DNA of 64,000 nt from JALSKU01 sp964556545 (lineage in GTDB: Bacteria > Campylobacterota > Campylobacteria > Campylobacterales > JALSKU01), in assembly GCA_964556545.1 (NCBI GenBank), contig CAZKWE010000009.1, forward strand, positions 21,938-85,937, in the 5' to 3' direction. The notes under the pieces are model-generated. The model was given only the letters and a program-made list of their open reading frames with translations. It was not told the DNA's origin and made no database searches. A program made the position numbers and the translations under genes. Positions 17,046 to 25,914 of the stretch are shown here, one piece after another. Numbering within the stretch: the first letter of the stretch is position 1; each line of letters begins with the position of its first letter.

Positions 17046-18376
17046 ATATAGCAATCATAGGTGGCGGTATAAGCGGACTTACCACTGCATTTTACATAAA
17101 ATACTTCAGTCCGCAAACGAAGATAACACTTTTTGAAAAAGAAGCTTATCTTGGCGGAAAAATGCATACGGTTCAAAAAGACGGTTTTTTTATAGAAGAG
17201 GGTAGCAATGGATTTTTATCCAATAAACCTGACACTTTGGAGCTTGTAAAACTTAGCGGATGCAAAGATATACTTTTAAAAAGCAGTGATAATGCGAGAA
17301 AAAGATTTATTTATGATAAAAAGCTTGAAGTTTTACCCGAATCTCCAAAAGCATTTTTAACAACTTCTCTTCTTAGCCTAAAAGGAAAACTTAGAGTTTT
17401 ATGGGAACCATTTGCATTTGCTAAAAAAGATGACGGTGATGAAAGTCTGCAATCATTTGGTTACAGAAGAGTAGGAAAAGAGATGACTGATGTTTTTTTG
17501 GATGCTATGGTTGCAGGAGTTTATGCTTCAACTCCATCAAAAATATCAGCCCCGGCAGCATTTCCGCTTGTAGTCAATCTGGAAAAAAAGTATGGTTCTC
17601 TTTTTAAGGGTATGCTTGCAAAAAAGAAAAAAGAAGCAGGGCCGGGCGGAGTTTTAATGAGCTTTAGAGGCGGAGTCAGCTCTTTTATAGAAAAACTCTC
17701 ATTATGTATTGATATGAATATCATAAAAGATACACAAATTACAAGCTTGCAAAAAGATAAAAATGAGTTTGTTATAACTTCGGACAATATAAAAATGCAC
17801 TTTGACAAAGTTGTACTTGCCACTCCGGCTTACAGTACGGCGAATATTTTAAAAGAGTTGGCTCCGGATTTATCAAAAGAGTTAGAAGAGATAGAGTATT
17901 CGCCGATATCTATAGTGGCAACAGGTTATGAAAAACTATCAAATGATTTAAACGGTTTTGGTCTTTTAACAACCACAAGAGCTAAAAAAAGTATTCTTGG
18001 TATTCTTTGGGACAGTTCCATATTTGACGACAGAGCCCAATCAAACAAAAAGCTTCTTAGGGTCATGATAGGCGGACAAAGAGATAAAAAATTAGCTTTA
18101 AAAGATGAAAATGAACTTTTGACAATAGCATTAAATGGTATAAAAGAGACTATGGCAATAGATAAAAAACCTGATTTTTACTATATAAAAAGATGGGAAA
18201 AGGGGATACCGAACTATGCTGTAGGCCATATAAAAAAAGTGGATAAAATTTTTAATATGGCTAAAAATATAGATGGTTTATATCTTAATTCAAATGCATA
18301 CAAGGGTATAGGTTTAAATGATTGTGTTAGCAATTCAAAAAAGTGTGCTTTGGAAATAGTTGGTAAAAATTCTTAA
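17042..18376 (+). CDS. hemY: Protoporphyrinogen oxidase-like flavoprotein (HemY family)
   Basis: FAD-dependent amine-oxidase-fold protein of 444 residues, most like the HemY-type protoporphyrinogen (or coproporphyrinogen) oxidase of heme synthesis. The N-terminal dinucleotide loop IAIIGGGISGLTTAFYI is followed by FEKEAYLGGKMHTV; the middle contains MVAGVYASTPSKISAPAAFP and MSFRGGVSSFIEKL; the C-terminus has NAYKGIGLNDCVSNS. The start is TTG 17042, overlapping the rarA stop. Oxygen use or the exact porphyrin substrate is not shown by the sequence. Confidence 0.8.
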   Translation: MNIAIIGGGISGLTTAFYIKYFSPQTKITLFEKEAYLGGKMHTVQKDGFFIEEGSNGFLSNKPDTLELVKLSGCKDILLKSSDNARKRFIYDKKLEVLPESPKAFLTTSLLSLKGKLRVLWEPFAFAKKDDGDESLQSFGYRRVGKEMTDVFLDAMVAGVYASTPSKISAPAAFPLVVNLEKKYGSLFKGMLAKKKKEAGPGGVLMSFRGGVSSFIEKLSLCIDMNIIKDTQITSLQKDKNEFVITSDNIKMHFDKVVLATPAYSTANILKELAPDLSKELEEIEYSPISIVATGYEKLSNDLNGFGLLTTTRAKKSILGILWDSSIFDDRAQSNKKLLRVMIGGQRDKKLALKDENELLTIALNGIKETMAIDKKPDFYYIKRWEKGIPNYAVGHIKKVDKIFNMAKNIDGLYLNSNAYKGIGLNDCVSNSKKCALEIVGKNS

Positions 18377-18410
18377 AACAATCATGCTTCAAAAAACACA
18401 AATAAAAATA

Positions 18411-18540
18411 AAAATCATGATTGTTTCTCTCGCCGACAGGCGTAGCATAAGTTTTACCCCACAAAATTTTAAAATTTTGTGGGGACCCCAAAGTGATAGG
18501 AATTTTTGCTGGAATTCATTTTCAGCAAAAAGGAGATTTT
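18411..18540 (+). repeat. Structured intergenic repeat, copy 2
   Basis: Near-identical copy of 1-130. It has hairpin CGCC/GGCG at 18431-18442, a perfect 28-base palindrome at 18457-18484 (CCCCACAAAATTTT and its complement), the core AGTGATAGGAATTT, and hairpin GCTGGAA/TTTTCAGC. It ends in AAAGGAGATTTTAAA, which is the ribosome binding site of the NosD-like gene beginning at 18544. A 41-codon ORF (18417-18542) runs through it but is probably not a gene. Confidence 0.9.
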
Positions 18541-18543
18541 AAA

Positions 18544-19755
18544 ATGAAATATATCTTTTTTATTTTTTTGCCGGTTTTTGTATTTGCAAATGTACTTCAA
18601 GATGTCATAGACAAAGCAAAACCATACTCCGTAATAGAACTCAAAGACGGAATTTACAAAGGAAATATAGTTATAAACAAACCTTTAAAAATCTTGGCAA
18701 AACAAGGGGCAAAGGCTATTATCGATGCAGACAAAAAGGGCAGTGTCATACTTTTGAAAAGTTCGAATATAACTTTACAAAATCTCATCATAAAAGGAAC
18801 AGGTCACAGAAAAGAGATATTTGATAGTGCGATTATAGGCGAAAAGATAAATAACATAACTATAAAAAATTGCAAAATTACCGACTCTCTTTACGGTATA
18901 AATATCTCTATGGCAAATAATATAAAAATTATCTCAAATACAATCTCTTCAAAAGATGAAAAAAAGCCTTTAAGAGGAGACGGTATAAAGTTTTGGTATG
19001 TAAACAATTCAAAGATTATAGGAAATACTTTTTTAAAAGTAAGAGATATACATTTTGAGAGATCCGATAATAATATCATAAAAAATAACCGTTTCTTATA
19101 CAATAGATTTGCAACCCATATAGAGTTTGGTAAAAATAACCTTATTGAAAATAACTTTTACAGATACAATTCGGTCGGTATTTTACTTGAGGGTACGACA
19201 AAAATAAAAATTATAAAAAATAAAATTCTAAATTCAAACGGCATGGCAGCCATAGGAGCACTTTTCAGAGGCGGAAATCATATAATTTTTCAAAATAATA
19301 TACTCAAATACAACAGAGAAGGATTATATATTGATGCAAAACCTTCCAAGCTTGAAAAATTTAAAAGAAAAATAATCAATAATGAGATAAGTTTTAACTT
19401 GCAAGCCATACACTTTCATGCAATCATTGCCAACAATATTATAACATTCAATAAAATTCATGACAACCTTTATGATATAGTAAAAGATATAACAGGATAT
19501 AAAAATTTAAACAATAAGGTAGAATACAATTATTGGGGTCAATACAAAGGATTTGATACAAATTATGACAATATAGGAGATACCCCTTATATTATAAAAA
19601 GATATTTTGACAAACTTTACAGTTATAACAATAAAATAAAATTCTTTTACGGCAGTACTGTTATGGCAGTAGTGGATTTTTTATGTGAAATAGCTCCATT
19701 TACCAAACCGGAAATACTCCTTGTGGATAAAAAACCTGTATTTAAGGATAAATGA
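18544..19755 (+). CDS. NosD-like periplasmic beta-helix protein
   Basis: A 403-residue secreted protein with a signal peptide (about 1-16, cut near VFVFA). The rest is a right-handed parallel beta-helix made of repeated NIKNN/NIIKN-type strands (CASH/NosD domains). The tail YWGQYKGFDTNYDNIGDTPY resembles the end of NosD, the accessory protein for copper loading of nitrous oxide reductase. No nosZ, nosF or nosY is in the window, so a role outside denitrification is possible. The ATG at 18544 follows AAAGGAGATTTTAAA supplied by the upstream repeat; an earlier in-frame start inside the repeat is less likely. The stop overlaps the next start. Confidence 0.8.
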   Translation: MKYIFFIFLPVFVFANVLQDVIDKAKPYSVIELKDGIYKGNIVINKPLKILAKQGAKAIIDADKKGSVILLKSSNITLQNLIIKGTGHRKEIFDSAIIGEKINNITIKNCKITDSLYGINISMANNIKIISNTISSKDEKKPLRGDGIKFWYVNNSKIIGNTFLKVRDIHFERSDNNIIKNNRFLYNRFATHIEFGKNNLIENNFYRYNSVGILLEGTTKIKIIKNKILNSNGMAAIGALFRGGNHIIFQNNILKYNREGLYIDAKPSKLEKFKRKIINNEISFNLQAIHFHAIIANNIITFNKIHDNLYDIVKDITGYKNLNNKVEYNYWGQYKGFDTNYDNIGDTPYIIKRYFDKLYSYNNKIKFFYGSTVMAVVDFLCEIAPFTKPEILLVDKKPVFKDK

Positions 19756-20903
19756 TGAAACATTTTAAAAAAGGTGAAGTTTATACCATATCATTAGCAC
19801 ATCTTTTTCATGATATTTTTTCATCTTTTTTAGCTCCTATTTTACCGCTTCTTATAGAAAGACTCGGTATCTCACTTTCATTTGCATCATTTTTGGATAT
19901 TGCCAGAAAAATTCCGTCACTTTTAAATCCATTTTTAGGTTTGATGGCCGAAAGAAGAGATGTAAAATATTTTGTTATACTAACTCCTGCCATTACAGCT
20001 GTTTCAATGTGTCTTCTCGGGCTTACCTCTTCATACGCCATAGCTCTTTTACTGCTTTTTATAGCCGGTATAAGTGCCACTTTATTTCATATCCCTTCAC
20101 CTACTATGATAAAGATAGCTTCGGGCACACAAACAGGAAAAGGTATGAGCTTTTTTATGGTCGGAGGAGAAAGTGCCAGAACCATAGGTCCTCTTATCGT
20201 AACCGGTTCTATATCATTATGGGGATTTGAGGGAATTTACAGGCTTATTCCTATCGGAGTATTGGCATCTTTTTTTTTATGGTATAAATTGAAAGATTTT
20301 CAAGTAAATAATTTCAGCACCAAAAAAATTGAAAAAGGCAATACAAAAGAGATACTCAAAAAAGTATCATCTTTTTTTGCCATACTTGGCAGTTATATGC
20401 TTTTTAATGCAGGAACTAAATCTGCTGTAACTTTATATCTTCCCGTATATCTTACCAGACATGGCTTTTCAATATATGAAGCAGGTATTTCTCTCTCTGT
20501 TTTACAGTTTTTCGGAATACTCGGTACATTTTTTTCAGGCCATTTTTCCGATAAGATAGGAAGAAAAAATATGTTACTTATATCAGCTTTCGGAACAACT
20601 TTGTCAATGATATTTTTTTTATACTTTAATTCTACCGCTCTTTTTCCCATATTGGCTGTTTTGGGCTTTTTTCTCTTTACTCCGAATCCTGTTATGATGG
20701 CAGCAGTTCAGGATACCAATACTTCAAAGCCAACTTTTCTCAACAGCATTTATATGGGTATAAACTTCGGTATCAGCTCACTTGTGGTCTTTTTAGTAGG
20801 ATTCTTTGCCGATATTTACGGTCTTGAGAGAGTATATGAAATTTGTACCGTTTTTACTTTTTTATCTCTTTTTATCATACTCTTTTTACCTGTTAAACAA
20901 TGA
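19752..20903 (+). CDS. MFS transporter, fosmidomycin-resistance (Fsr) type
   Basis: Inner-membrane transporter of 383 residues with about twelve hydrophobic segments. The early AHLFHDIFSSFLAPILPLLI and the half-way loop GHFSDKIGRKNML (the MFS loop motif) resemble Fsr-type exporters. The substrate is unknown. The ATGATG start overlaps the stop of the NosD-like gene, so the two are co-transcribed. Whether the pair works together cannot be judged from sequence. Confidence 0.85.
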   Translation: MMKHFKKGEVYTISLAHLFHDIFSSFLAPILPLLIERLGISLSFASFLDIARKIPSLLNPFLGLMAERRDVKYFVILTPAITAVSMCLLGLTSSYAIALLLLFIAGISATLFHIPSPTMIKIASGTQTGKGMSFFMVGGESARTIGPLIVTGSISLWGFEGIYRLIPIGVLASFFLWYKLKDFQVNNFSTKKIEKGNTKEILKKVSSFFAILGSYMLFNAGTKSAVTLYLPVYLTRHGFSIYEAGISLSVLQFFGILGTFFSGHFSDKIGRKNMLLISAFGTTLSMIFFLYFNSTALFPILAVLGFFLFTPNPVMMAAVQDTNTSKPTFLNSIYMGINFGISSLVVFLVGFFADIYGLERVYEICTVFTFLSLFIILFLPVKQ

Positions 20904-20972
20904 TAATTTTTAGGCTTAAATAGTCATTTTTTAGCCTTGATGATAGTCATTTCTAATTATAAATTTTTAAGA

Positions 20973-20978
20973 TATAAT
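20973..20978 (+). promoter_or_regulatory. Promoter -10 box of nrdD
   Basis: Perfect TATAAT, 33 bases before the nrdD ATG at 21012 and in an AT-rich stretch. No good -35 is visible, as is usual in Campylobacterota promoters. Upstream, ATAGTCATTT occurs twice (20920-20929 and 20944-20953), a possible regulator site. Confidence 0.55.
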
Positions 20979-21011
20979 TCGCTTAAATTTTACTCTCCCA
21001 AAAGGTATCAA

Positions 21012-23114
21012 ATGCTTGCAGAAGTTTTAAAAAGAGACGGTACTACACAAGAATTTCAGTCATATAAAATAGAAGATGCAATTAAAAAAGCTTTCAAAAG
21101 TGAAAATACCACATATGACAGGCAAGTATTTTTAAATGTTTTAGATAAGATAAAGCACAAAAGAGTAGCTGCAGTCGAAGATATACAAGATTTAATCGAG
21201 CATGAACTATACAAAGCAAGATACTTTGAAGTAATGAAATCCTTTATGCAGTACAGACTTATCCATAAGATGCAAAGAGAACATGTATTGGGTTTAAATG
21301 AAGATACCACTTATATAAACTGTACCCAAACTATTGAAGAGTATATAGATAAACTTGACTGGAGAATCAATGCAAACTCCAACACAGGATACTCAAATGC
21401 CGGCTTGGTAAATAATTCAGCAGGCAAAATTATAGCAAATTACTGGCTTGATAAGATTTATTCAAGAGAAGAGGGATATGCTCACAGAAATGGAGATTAT
21501 CACATACATGATCTTGACTGCCTTACCGGATATTGTGCCGGATGGAGTTTAAGGGTACTTTTAGATGAAGGCTTTAACGGAGTCAGAGGCAGAGTTGAAA
21601 GTAAAGCTCCAAGCCATTTTAGAGAAGCTTTGGGACAAATGGCAAACTTTTTAGGAATTTTACAGAGCGAGTGGGCCGGAGCACAGGCATTTAGTAGTTT
21701 TGATACATATCTTGCACCATATGTTTTTAAAGACAAACTCTCTTTTAAAGAGGTAAAAAAAGCTGTAAGAAGTTTTATATACAATTTAAATGTTCCTGCC
21801 CGATGGGGACAGAGTCCATTTACGAACATTACCATTGATTGGACAGTTCCGAATGATTTAAAAGATCAAATACCTACCAAAAACCAATATCATCTTTTAA
21901 AAAATATAAATGACAGGGAACTTTTAAATGAAGCAAAAAAAAGAGGCGTTAAAAATTTAACCGATTTGACATATAAATATTTTCAAAAAGAGATGAATCT
22001 TATAAACAGAGCCTACTATGAAGTAATGACTGAGGGAGATAAAACAGGTCAACCTTTTACTTTTCCCATTCCTACTGTAAATATCACGGAAGATTTTGAC
22101 TGGTATGGAGAAAATACGGATCTTCTTTTTGAAAATACTGCAAAAATCGGCTCAAGCTACTTTCAAAATTTTATAGGAAGCCAGTATATAAGAGATGAAA
22201 ATGGCAATTTGATTGAAAATCCTGAAGCTTACAAACCGGGTGCTGTTAGAAGTATGTGTTGTAGGCTTCAGTTGGATTTAAGAGAACTTTTAAAAAGAGG
22301 CGGCGGGCTTTTTGGCAGTGCGGAAATGACAGGAAGCATAGGGGTTGTTACCATAAATGCCACAAGACTTGGATATCTTTATAAAAATAACAAAGAAGCA
22401 TTATATAAAGAACTTGAAAGATTGATGGATTTGGCAAAATCAACTCTTGAAAAAAAAAGAGTCTTTATACAGGAAATGTATGACAGGGGCTTATACCCTT
22501 ATACGAAAAGATATCTTCCCGGATTCAACAATCACTTTTCAACCATAGGGATTAACGGTATCAATGAAATGATACGAAATTTTAGTGAAGATAAAGATGA
22601 TATTACAACAGAATTTGGAATGAAATTTGCTATTGAATTGTTAGAATATATGAGAGAAAAATTAAAATCATATCAAGAGGAAACAGGCAATTTGTATAAT
22701 TTGGAAGCTACTCCGGCAGAAGGAACTACTTATAGATTTGCAAAAGAGGATAAAAAAAGATATCCTGATATACTGCAAGCAGGTTTCGGTAAAAATATAT
22801 ACTATACAAATTCTTCTCAGCTTCCGGTAAATTATACTGATGATCCTTTTGAAGCACTTGATATGCAAGATGAACTTCAGTGTAAATATACGGGAGGAAC
22901 GGTTTTACACCTGTATATGAGTGAAAAGATAAGTTCGCCCGAGGCTTGCAGAAAGCTTGTAAAAAATGTTATTGGCAATTACAGACTTCCATATATCACT
23001 ATAACACCTGTTTTTTCCGTATGTGAAAAACACGGATACATAAACGGAGAACATGAATACTGTCCGTATTGTGATGAAGAGTTGATAAATGAATATGAAA
23101 AGGAGATATTATGA
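21012..23114 (+). CDS. nrdD: Anaerobic ribonucleoside-triphosphate reductase, large part lacking the glycyl-radical loop
   Basis: Class III enzyme reducing ribonucleoside triphosphates to deoxyribonucleotides without oxygen. I use the ATG at 21012 (AAAAGGTATCAA before it), giving 700 residues; the 75 upstream codable bases contain the TATAAT promoter. The product has an N-terminal ATP-cone (VLKRDGTTQEFQSYKIEDAI), the long barrel, and near the end a zinc-ribbon set (CEKHGYINGEHEYCPYC). It stops right after that ribbon, before the glycyl-radical motif that normally follows in the same chain. The missing part is encoded by the next gene, whose ATG overlaps this stop (ATGA). Confidence 0.94.
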   Translation: MLAEVLKRDGTTQEFQSYKIEDAIKKAFKSENTTYDRQVFLNVLDKIKHKRVAAVEDIQDLIEHELYKARYFEVMKSFMQYRLIHKMQREHVLGLNEDTTYINCTQTIEEYIDKLDWRINANSNTGYSNAGLVNNSAGKIIANYWLDKIYSREEGYAHRNGDYHIHDLDCLTGYCAGWSLRVLLDEGFNGVRGRVESKAPSHFREALGQMANFLGILQSEWAGAQAFSSFDTYLAPYVFKDKLSFKEVKKAVRSFIYNLNVPARWGQSPFTNITIDWTVPNDLKDQIPTKNQYHLLKNINDRELLNEAKKRGVKNLTDLTYKYFQKEMNLINRAYYEVMTEGDKTGQPFTFPIPTVNITEDFDWYGENTDLLFENTAKIGSSYFQNFIGSQYIRDENGNLIENPEAYKPGAVRSMCCRLQLDLRELLKRGGGLFGSAEMTGSIGVVTINATRLGYLYKNNKEALYKELERLMDLAKSTLEKKRVFIQEMYDRGLYPYTKRYLPGFNNHFSTIGINGINEMIRNFSEDKDDITTEFGMKFAIELLEYMREKLKSYQEETGNLYNLEATPAEGTTYRFAKEDKKRYPDILQAGFGKNIYYTNSSQLPVNYTDDPFEALDMQDELQCKYTGGTVLHLYMSEKISSPEACRKLVKNVIGNYRLPYITITPVFSVCEKHGYINGEHEYCPYCDEELINEYEKEIL

Positions 23115-23290
23115 CAAAAGAGGAAATTTTAAAAAAATTAGAAAGTAAAAGAACAAAGTGTACTGTCTATACAAGAGTAATGGGATATCACAGACCCGTT
23201 GAAAGCTTTAATATAGGAAAAAAAGGAGAACACAAGCAAAGAAAACATTTTAAGGAAAATCCCTCTGTAAAACTTCAAAACTGTGCATAA
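23111..23290 (+). CDS. Separate glycyl-radical peptide of class III ribonucleotide reductase
   Basis: A 59-residue protein carrying the NrdD C-terminal motif TRVMGYHRPVESFNIGKKGEH; Gly25 is the expected radical site. In ordinary NrdD this loop is the end of the large chain. AAAAGGAGATATT before the ATG is a strong, well-spaced Shine-Dalgarno, the frame differs from nrdD by one, and the ATGA overlap allows coupled translation. I therefore read it as a real split subunit, not a frameshift. Its last 8 bases overlap the GTG start of nrdG. Function follows from the motif; assembly with NrdD is inferred. Confidence 0.88.
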   Translation: MTKEEILKKLESKRTKCTVYTRVMGYHRPVESFNIGKKGEHKQRKHFKENPSVKLQNCA

Positions 23291-23963
23291 AATACTCTAT
23301 GATATAACAAAATTTACTGCACTTGATTATGAAGATCATTTAAGTGCCGTATTGTGGTTTGGGGGATGCAATATGAGATGTCCCTACTGCCATAACTCCG
23401 ATATTGTATTTGGCAAAAACAATATAACAAAAGATGAACTTTTTACTTTTTTAAAAAGCAGAATCGGAAGACTTGAAGCCGTAGTTTTAAGTGGTGGAGA
23501 GTGTACTTTGTATAAAGATTTACCAAATTTGGCAAAAGAGATAAAAAAACTTGGTTTTAAAATAAAAATAGATACCAACGGAACTAAACCTGATATTATA
23601 AAGGAGATGATAGAAAAAAAGTTTATTGATTTTATTTCGCTTGATTATAAAGCACCAAAAAAACATTATCACAAAGTTACACAAAACAGTGACTTTGACA
23701 AATTTTATGAAACTCTGACTTACCTTATAAAAAAAGATCAGAATTTTGAAGTAAGAACAACTGTTCATACTGATTTATTGGGGGTTTATGACATAAATCT
23801 TATCATAAAAGAATTGCATTTACTCGGATATAAAGGTAATTATTACATACAAAACTATATGCATCAAGATAAAATCTTAGGTGATTTAAAAGAACAGAAA
23901 AAAATAATTGACAAAGATAAAATTATAAAAGATTTAATATCTGTTAAATTTAGAAATTTTTAA
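23283..23963 (+). CDS. nrdG: Anaerobic ribonucleotide reductase activating protein
   Basis: Radical-SAM enzyme that generates the glycyl radical on NrdD. The 226 residues include the cluster motif CNMRCPYCHN (C-x3-C-x2-C, near 30-39) and the SAM-binding VVLSGGECTLYKDL near 70. The start is GTG 23283, inside the end of the glycyl-radical peptide gene. Its position directly after the radical peptide supports that peptide being its target. The end overlaps ruvC on the other strand by 4 bases. Confidence 0.93.
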   Translation: MHKILYDITKFTALDYEDHLSAVLWFGGCNMRCPYCHNSDIVFGKNNITKDELFTFLKSRIGRLEAVVLSGGECTLYKDLPNLAKEIKKLGFKIKIDTNGTKPDIIKEMIEKKFIDFISLDYKAPKKHYHKVTQNSDFDKFYETLTYLIKKDQNFEVRTTVHTDLLGVYDINLIIKELHLLGYKGNYYIQNYMHQDKILGDLKEQKKIIDKDKIIKDLISVKFRNF

Positions 23964-24430
23964 ACCTTTACTCTTTGAGCATGAGTTAGAGCTATAGCTA
24001 TAGCATCAGTTATATCAAGAGGTTTTATCTCTTTTCTTATTCCAAGAATTCTTTTTACCATAAATGCCACTTGTTCTTTTGTTGCTTTTGCTTTTGAGGT
24101 TACTGCTTTTTTTACCTGAAGCGGAGTATATTCGTAAAAATTACCAAGTTCCAAAAGAATTTTAAGAGAAAGAGCTCCTCTAAATTGTGCCAGTTTTAAA
24201 ACTGTTTTTGGATTGTGTGCATAAAATATATCTTCAATTGCAACTTCATCTATAATATGATTTTTTATAATCATATCTAAACCCTCGACAAGTTCTACAA
24301 TTTGATTTTGGAGTTGTGTTTCTTTAATTTTTATAAGTCCGGCTTCTATAAGCGAAACTTTATTTTTTTCTTTTTTGATGATGGCATAACCACAATTTCT
24401 ACTGCCCGGGTCTATTCCTAAAATATTCAT
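23960..24430 (-). CDS. ruvC: Holliday junction resolvase RuvC
   Basis: Endonuclease that cuts Holliday junctions during recombination, partnering RuvAB. The 156 residues show the RNase H-like fold with acidic catalytic residues: Asp7 in ILGIDPGSRNCGYA, Glu65-region VAIEDIFYAHNPKT, and the C-terminal DITDAIAIALTHA. The length is normal. It diverges from dnaA, with the origin region between them, and converges with nrdG. Confidence 0.95.
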   Translation of the reverse strand: MNILGIDPGSRNCGYAIIKKEKNKVSLIEAGLIKIKETQLQNQIVELVEGLDMIIKNHIIDEVAIEDIFYAHNPKTVLKLAQFRGALSLKILLELGNFYEYTPLQVKKAVTSKAKATKEQVAFMVKRILGIRKEIKPLDITDAIAIALTHAQRVKV

Positions 24431-24451
24431 TAATTTTACCTTATTAATTAC

Positions 24452-24577
24452 TTATTCACACTATTTTCACTATGTGAATATATGTTAATCATATATCAAA
24501 AACTATTTTAACTAATTATTTAAGGTATTTTAGCTAAAATAATATATATTTTCACATATTTTTCAATATGTGAAAAG
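24452..24577. other. oriC: Putative origin of replication, part upstream of dnaA
   Basis: Four DnaA-box-like 9-mers lie in 126 bases: TTATTCACA (24452-24460, plus), ATATTCACA (24473-24481, minus), ATTTTCACA (24548-24556, plus) and CTTTTCACA (24569-24577, minus). They form two inverted pairs, one with perfect 12-base arms (24549-24560 and 24565-24576). The bases between the pairs are almost pure A/T and could unwind. The position between ruvC and dnaA fits an origin. A second box cluster lies after dnaA. Confidence 0.7.
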
Positions 24578-24596
24578 TTTCAATCAAGGGAAAATT

Positions 24597-25913
24597 TTGC
24601 TGATAGATGATATTTTGGAACTTTTAAAAAAAGAGATAACACTTCAAGAATACAACAGATATATAAAACAACTCTCTTTTAATGAAAAAGAGTCAAAATC
24701 AAACCTTTTGGTTTTTGAAGTACCGAATATTTTGGTAGCCAACTGGATAAAAACGAAATACAGCAGTAAAATTTCTCATCTATATGAAGTAAAAACCGGT
24801 AAAAAATCTCAAATAATTATAAGAGTAAAAAACGGTAAAACCGGTAAAAACAGTATAAAAAAAGAGGTCTCAAAAGAGATTCAAAATTCTAAAAAAATAA
24901 CTATACTAAATCCATCTTTTACATTTGGCAGTTTTGTTGTAGGAAGTTCAAACCAATTTGCTTTTACTGTTGCGAAATCAGTTGCCGAAAAACCTGGAAT
25001 TGTTTATAATCCTGTTTTTATATACGGTCCGACAGGTCTTGGAAAAACTCATTTGATTCATGCCATAGGAAATTATGCATCTCAAAAAGGCAAAATTATA
25101 ATTTATGCCACTATAGAACAATTTATGAATGATTTTACCTACAATCTAAGACAGCAAACAATGGATAGATTTAGAGAAAAATATAGAAATTGTGATATTC
25201 TTCTTATAGATGATATTCAGTTTTTAAGCAATAAAATTCAAACGCAAGAAGAATTTTTTCATACTTTTAACGAACTTCACAATAATGGAAAACAGATAGT
25301 TTTAACTTCGGATAAACCTCCAAAGATGATTGCAGGTCTTGAAGAGAGACTAAAAAGCAGATTTGAATGGGGTATTAAAGCTGATATAACTTTACCTGAA
25401 TTAGAAACTAAAATTGCCATAATAAAAAAGAAGTGTGAAATTGACGGAATTAAACTAAATGATGAAATTATAAATTATATAGCAACAAATATGGGCGATA
25501 ATATAAGAGAAATAGAAAGTGCAATAATAAATCTAAATGCCTATGCATCTTTAATGGGACAAAAAATAACTTTTGAATTTGCAAAAAATGTTATGAAAGA
25601 ACAGATAAAAGAAAGAAATAACAGTATATCATTGGAAGACATCATAAATGTAATTTCAAAAGAATTAAATATAAAACCAAGTGAAATAAAATCTAAAAGA
25701 AGAAATAAAAATATAGTTGAAGCCAGACGAATCGGTATCTATCTGGCTAGAACTCTAACACCAAATTCTATGCCTTCTTTGGCAAATTTTTTTGGCATGA
25801 AAGATCATACTGCAGTATCACATAATATGAAAAAAATAAATGAAATTATTCAAAATGATGAAAACTTTAAAGTTAGAGTTGATGAACTGAAAAATATGAT
25901 CTTAACGAAATAA
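24597..25913 (+). CDS. dnaA: Chromosomal replication initiator DnaA
   Basis: AAA+ ATPase that binds DnaA boxes and opens the origin. I choose TTG 24597, preceded by AAGGGAAAATT; the in-frame GTG at 24570 lies inside a DnaA box. This gives 438 residues. Domain I is at 1-85, the AAA+ core has Walker A GPTGLGKTH and Walker B ILLIDDIQFLSNK, and the C-terminal helix-turn-helix is SLANFFGMKDHTAVSH. The gene is followed by more DnaA boxes, then dnaN and gyrB, a classical origin order. Autoregulation by the flanking boxes is likely. Confidence 0.96.
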   Translation: MLIDDILELLKKEITLQEYNRYIKQLSFNEKESKSNLLVFEVPNILVANWIKTKYSSKISHLYEVKTGKKSQIIIRVKNGKTGKNSIKKEVSKEIQNSKKITILNPSFTFGSFVVGSSNQFAFTVAKSVAEKPGIVYNPVFIYGPTGLGKTHLIHAIGNYASQKGKIIIYATIEQFMNDFTYNLRQQTMDRFREKYRNCDILLIDDIQFLSNKIQTQEEFFHTFNELHNNGKQIVLTSDKPPKMIAGLEERLKSRFEWGIKADITLPELETKIAIIKKKCEIDGIKLNDEIINYIATNMGDNIREIESAIINLNAYASLMGQKITFEFAKNVMKEQIKERNNSISLEDIINVISKELNIKPSEIKSKRRNKNIVEARRIGIYLARTLTPNSMPSLANFFGMKDHTAVSHNMKKINEIIQNDENFKVRVDELKNMILTK

Positions 25914-25914
25914 A

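Noticed and set aside
23095..23114. Programmed -1 frameshift joining nrdD to the glycyl-radical peptide
   Set aside because: No slippery heptamer is seen, and the second frame has its own ATG with a strong Shine-Dalgarno.
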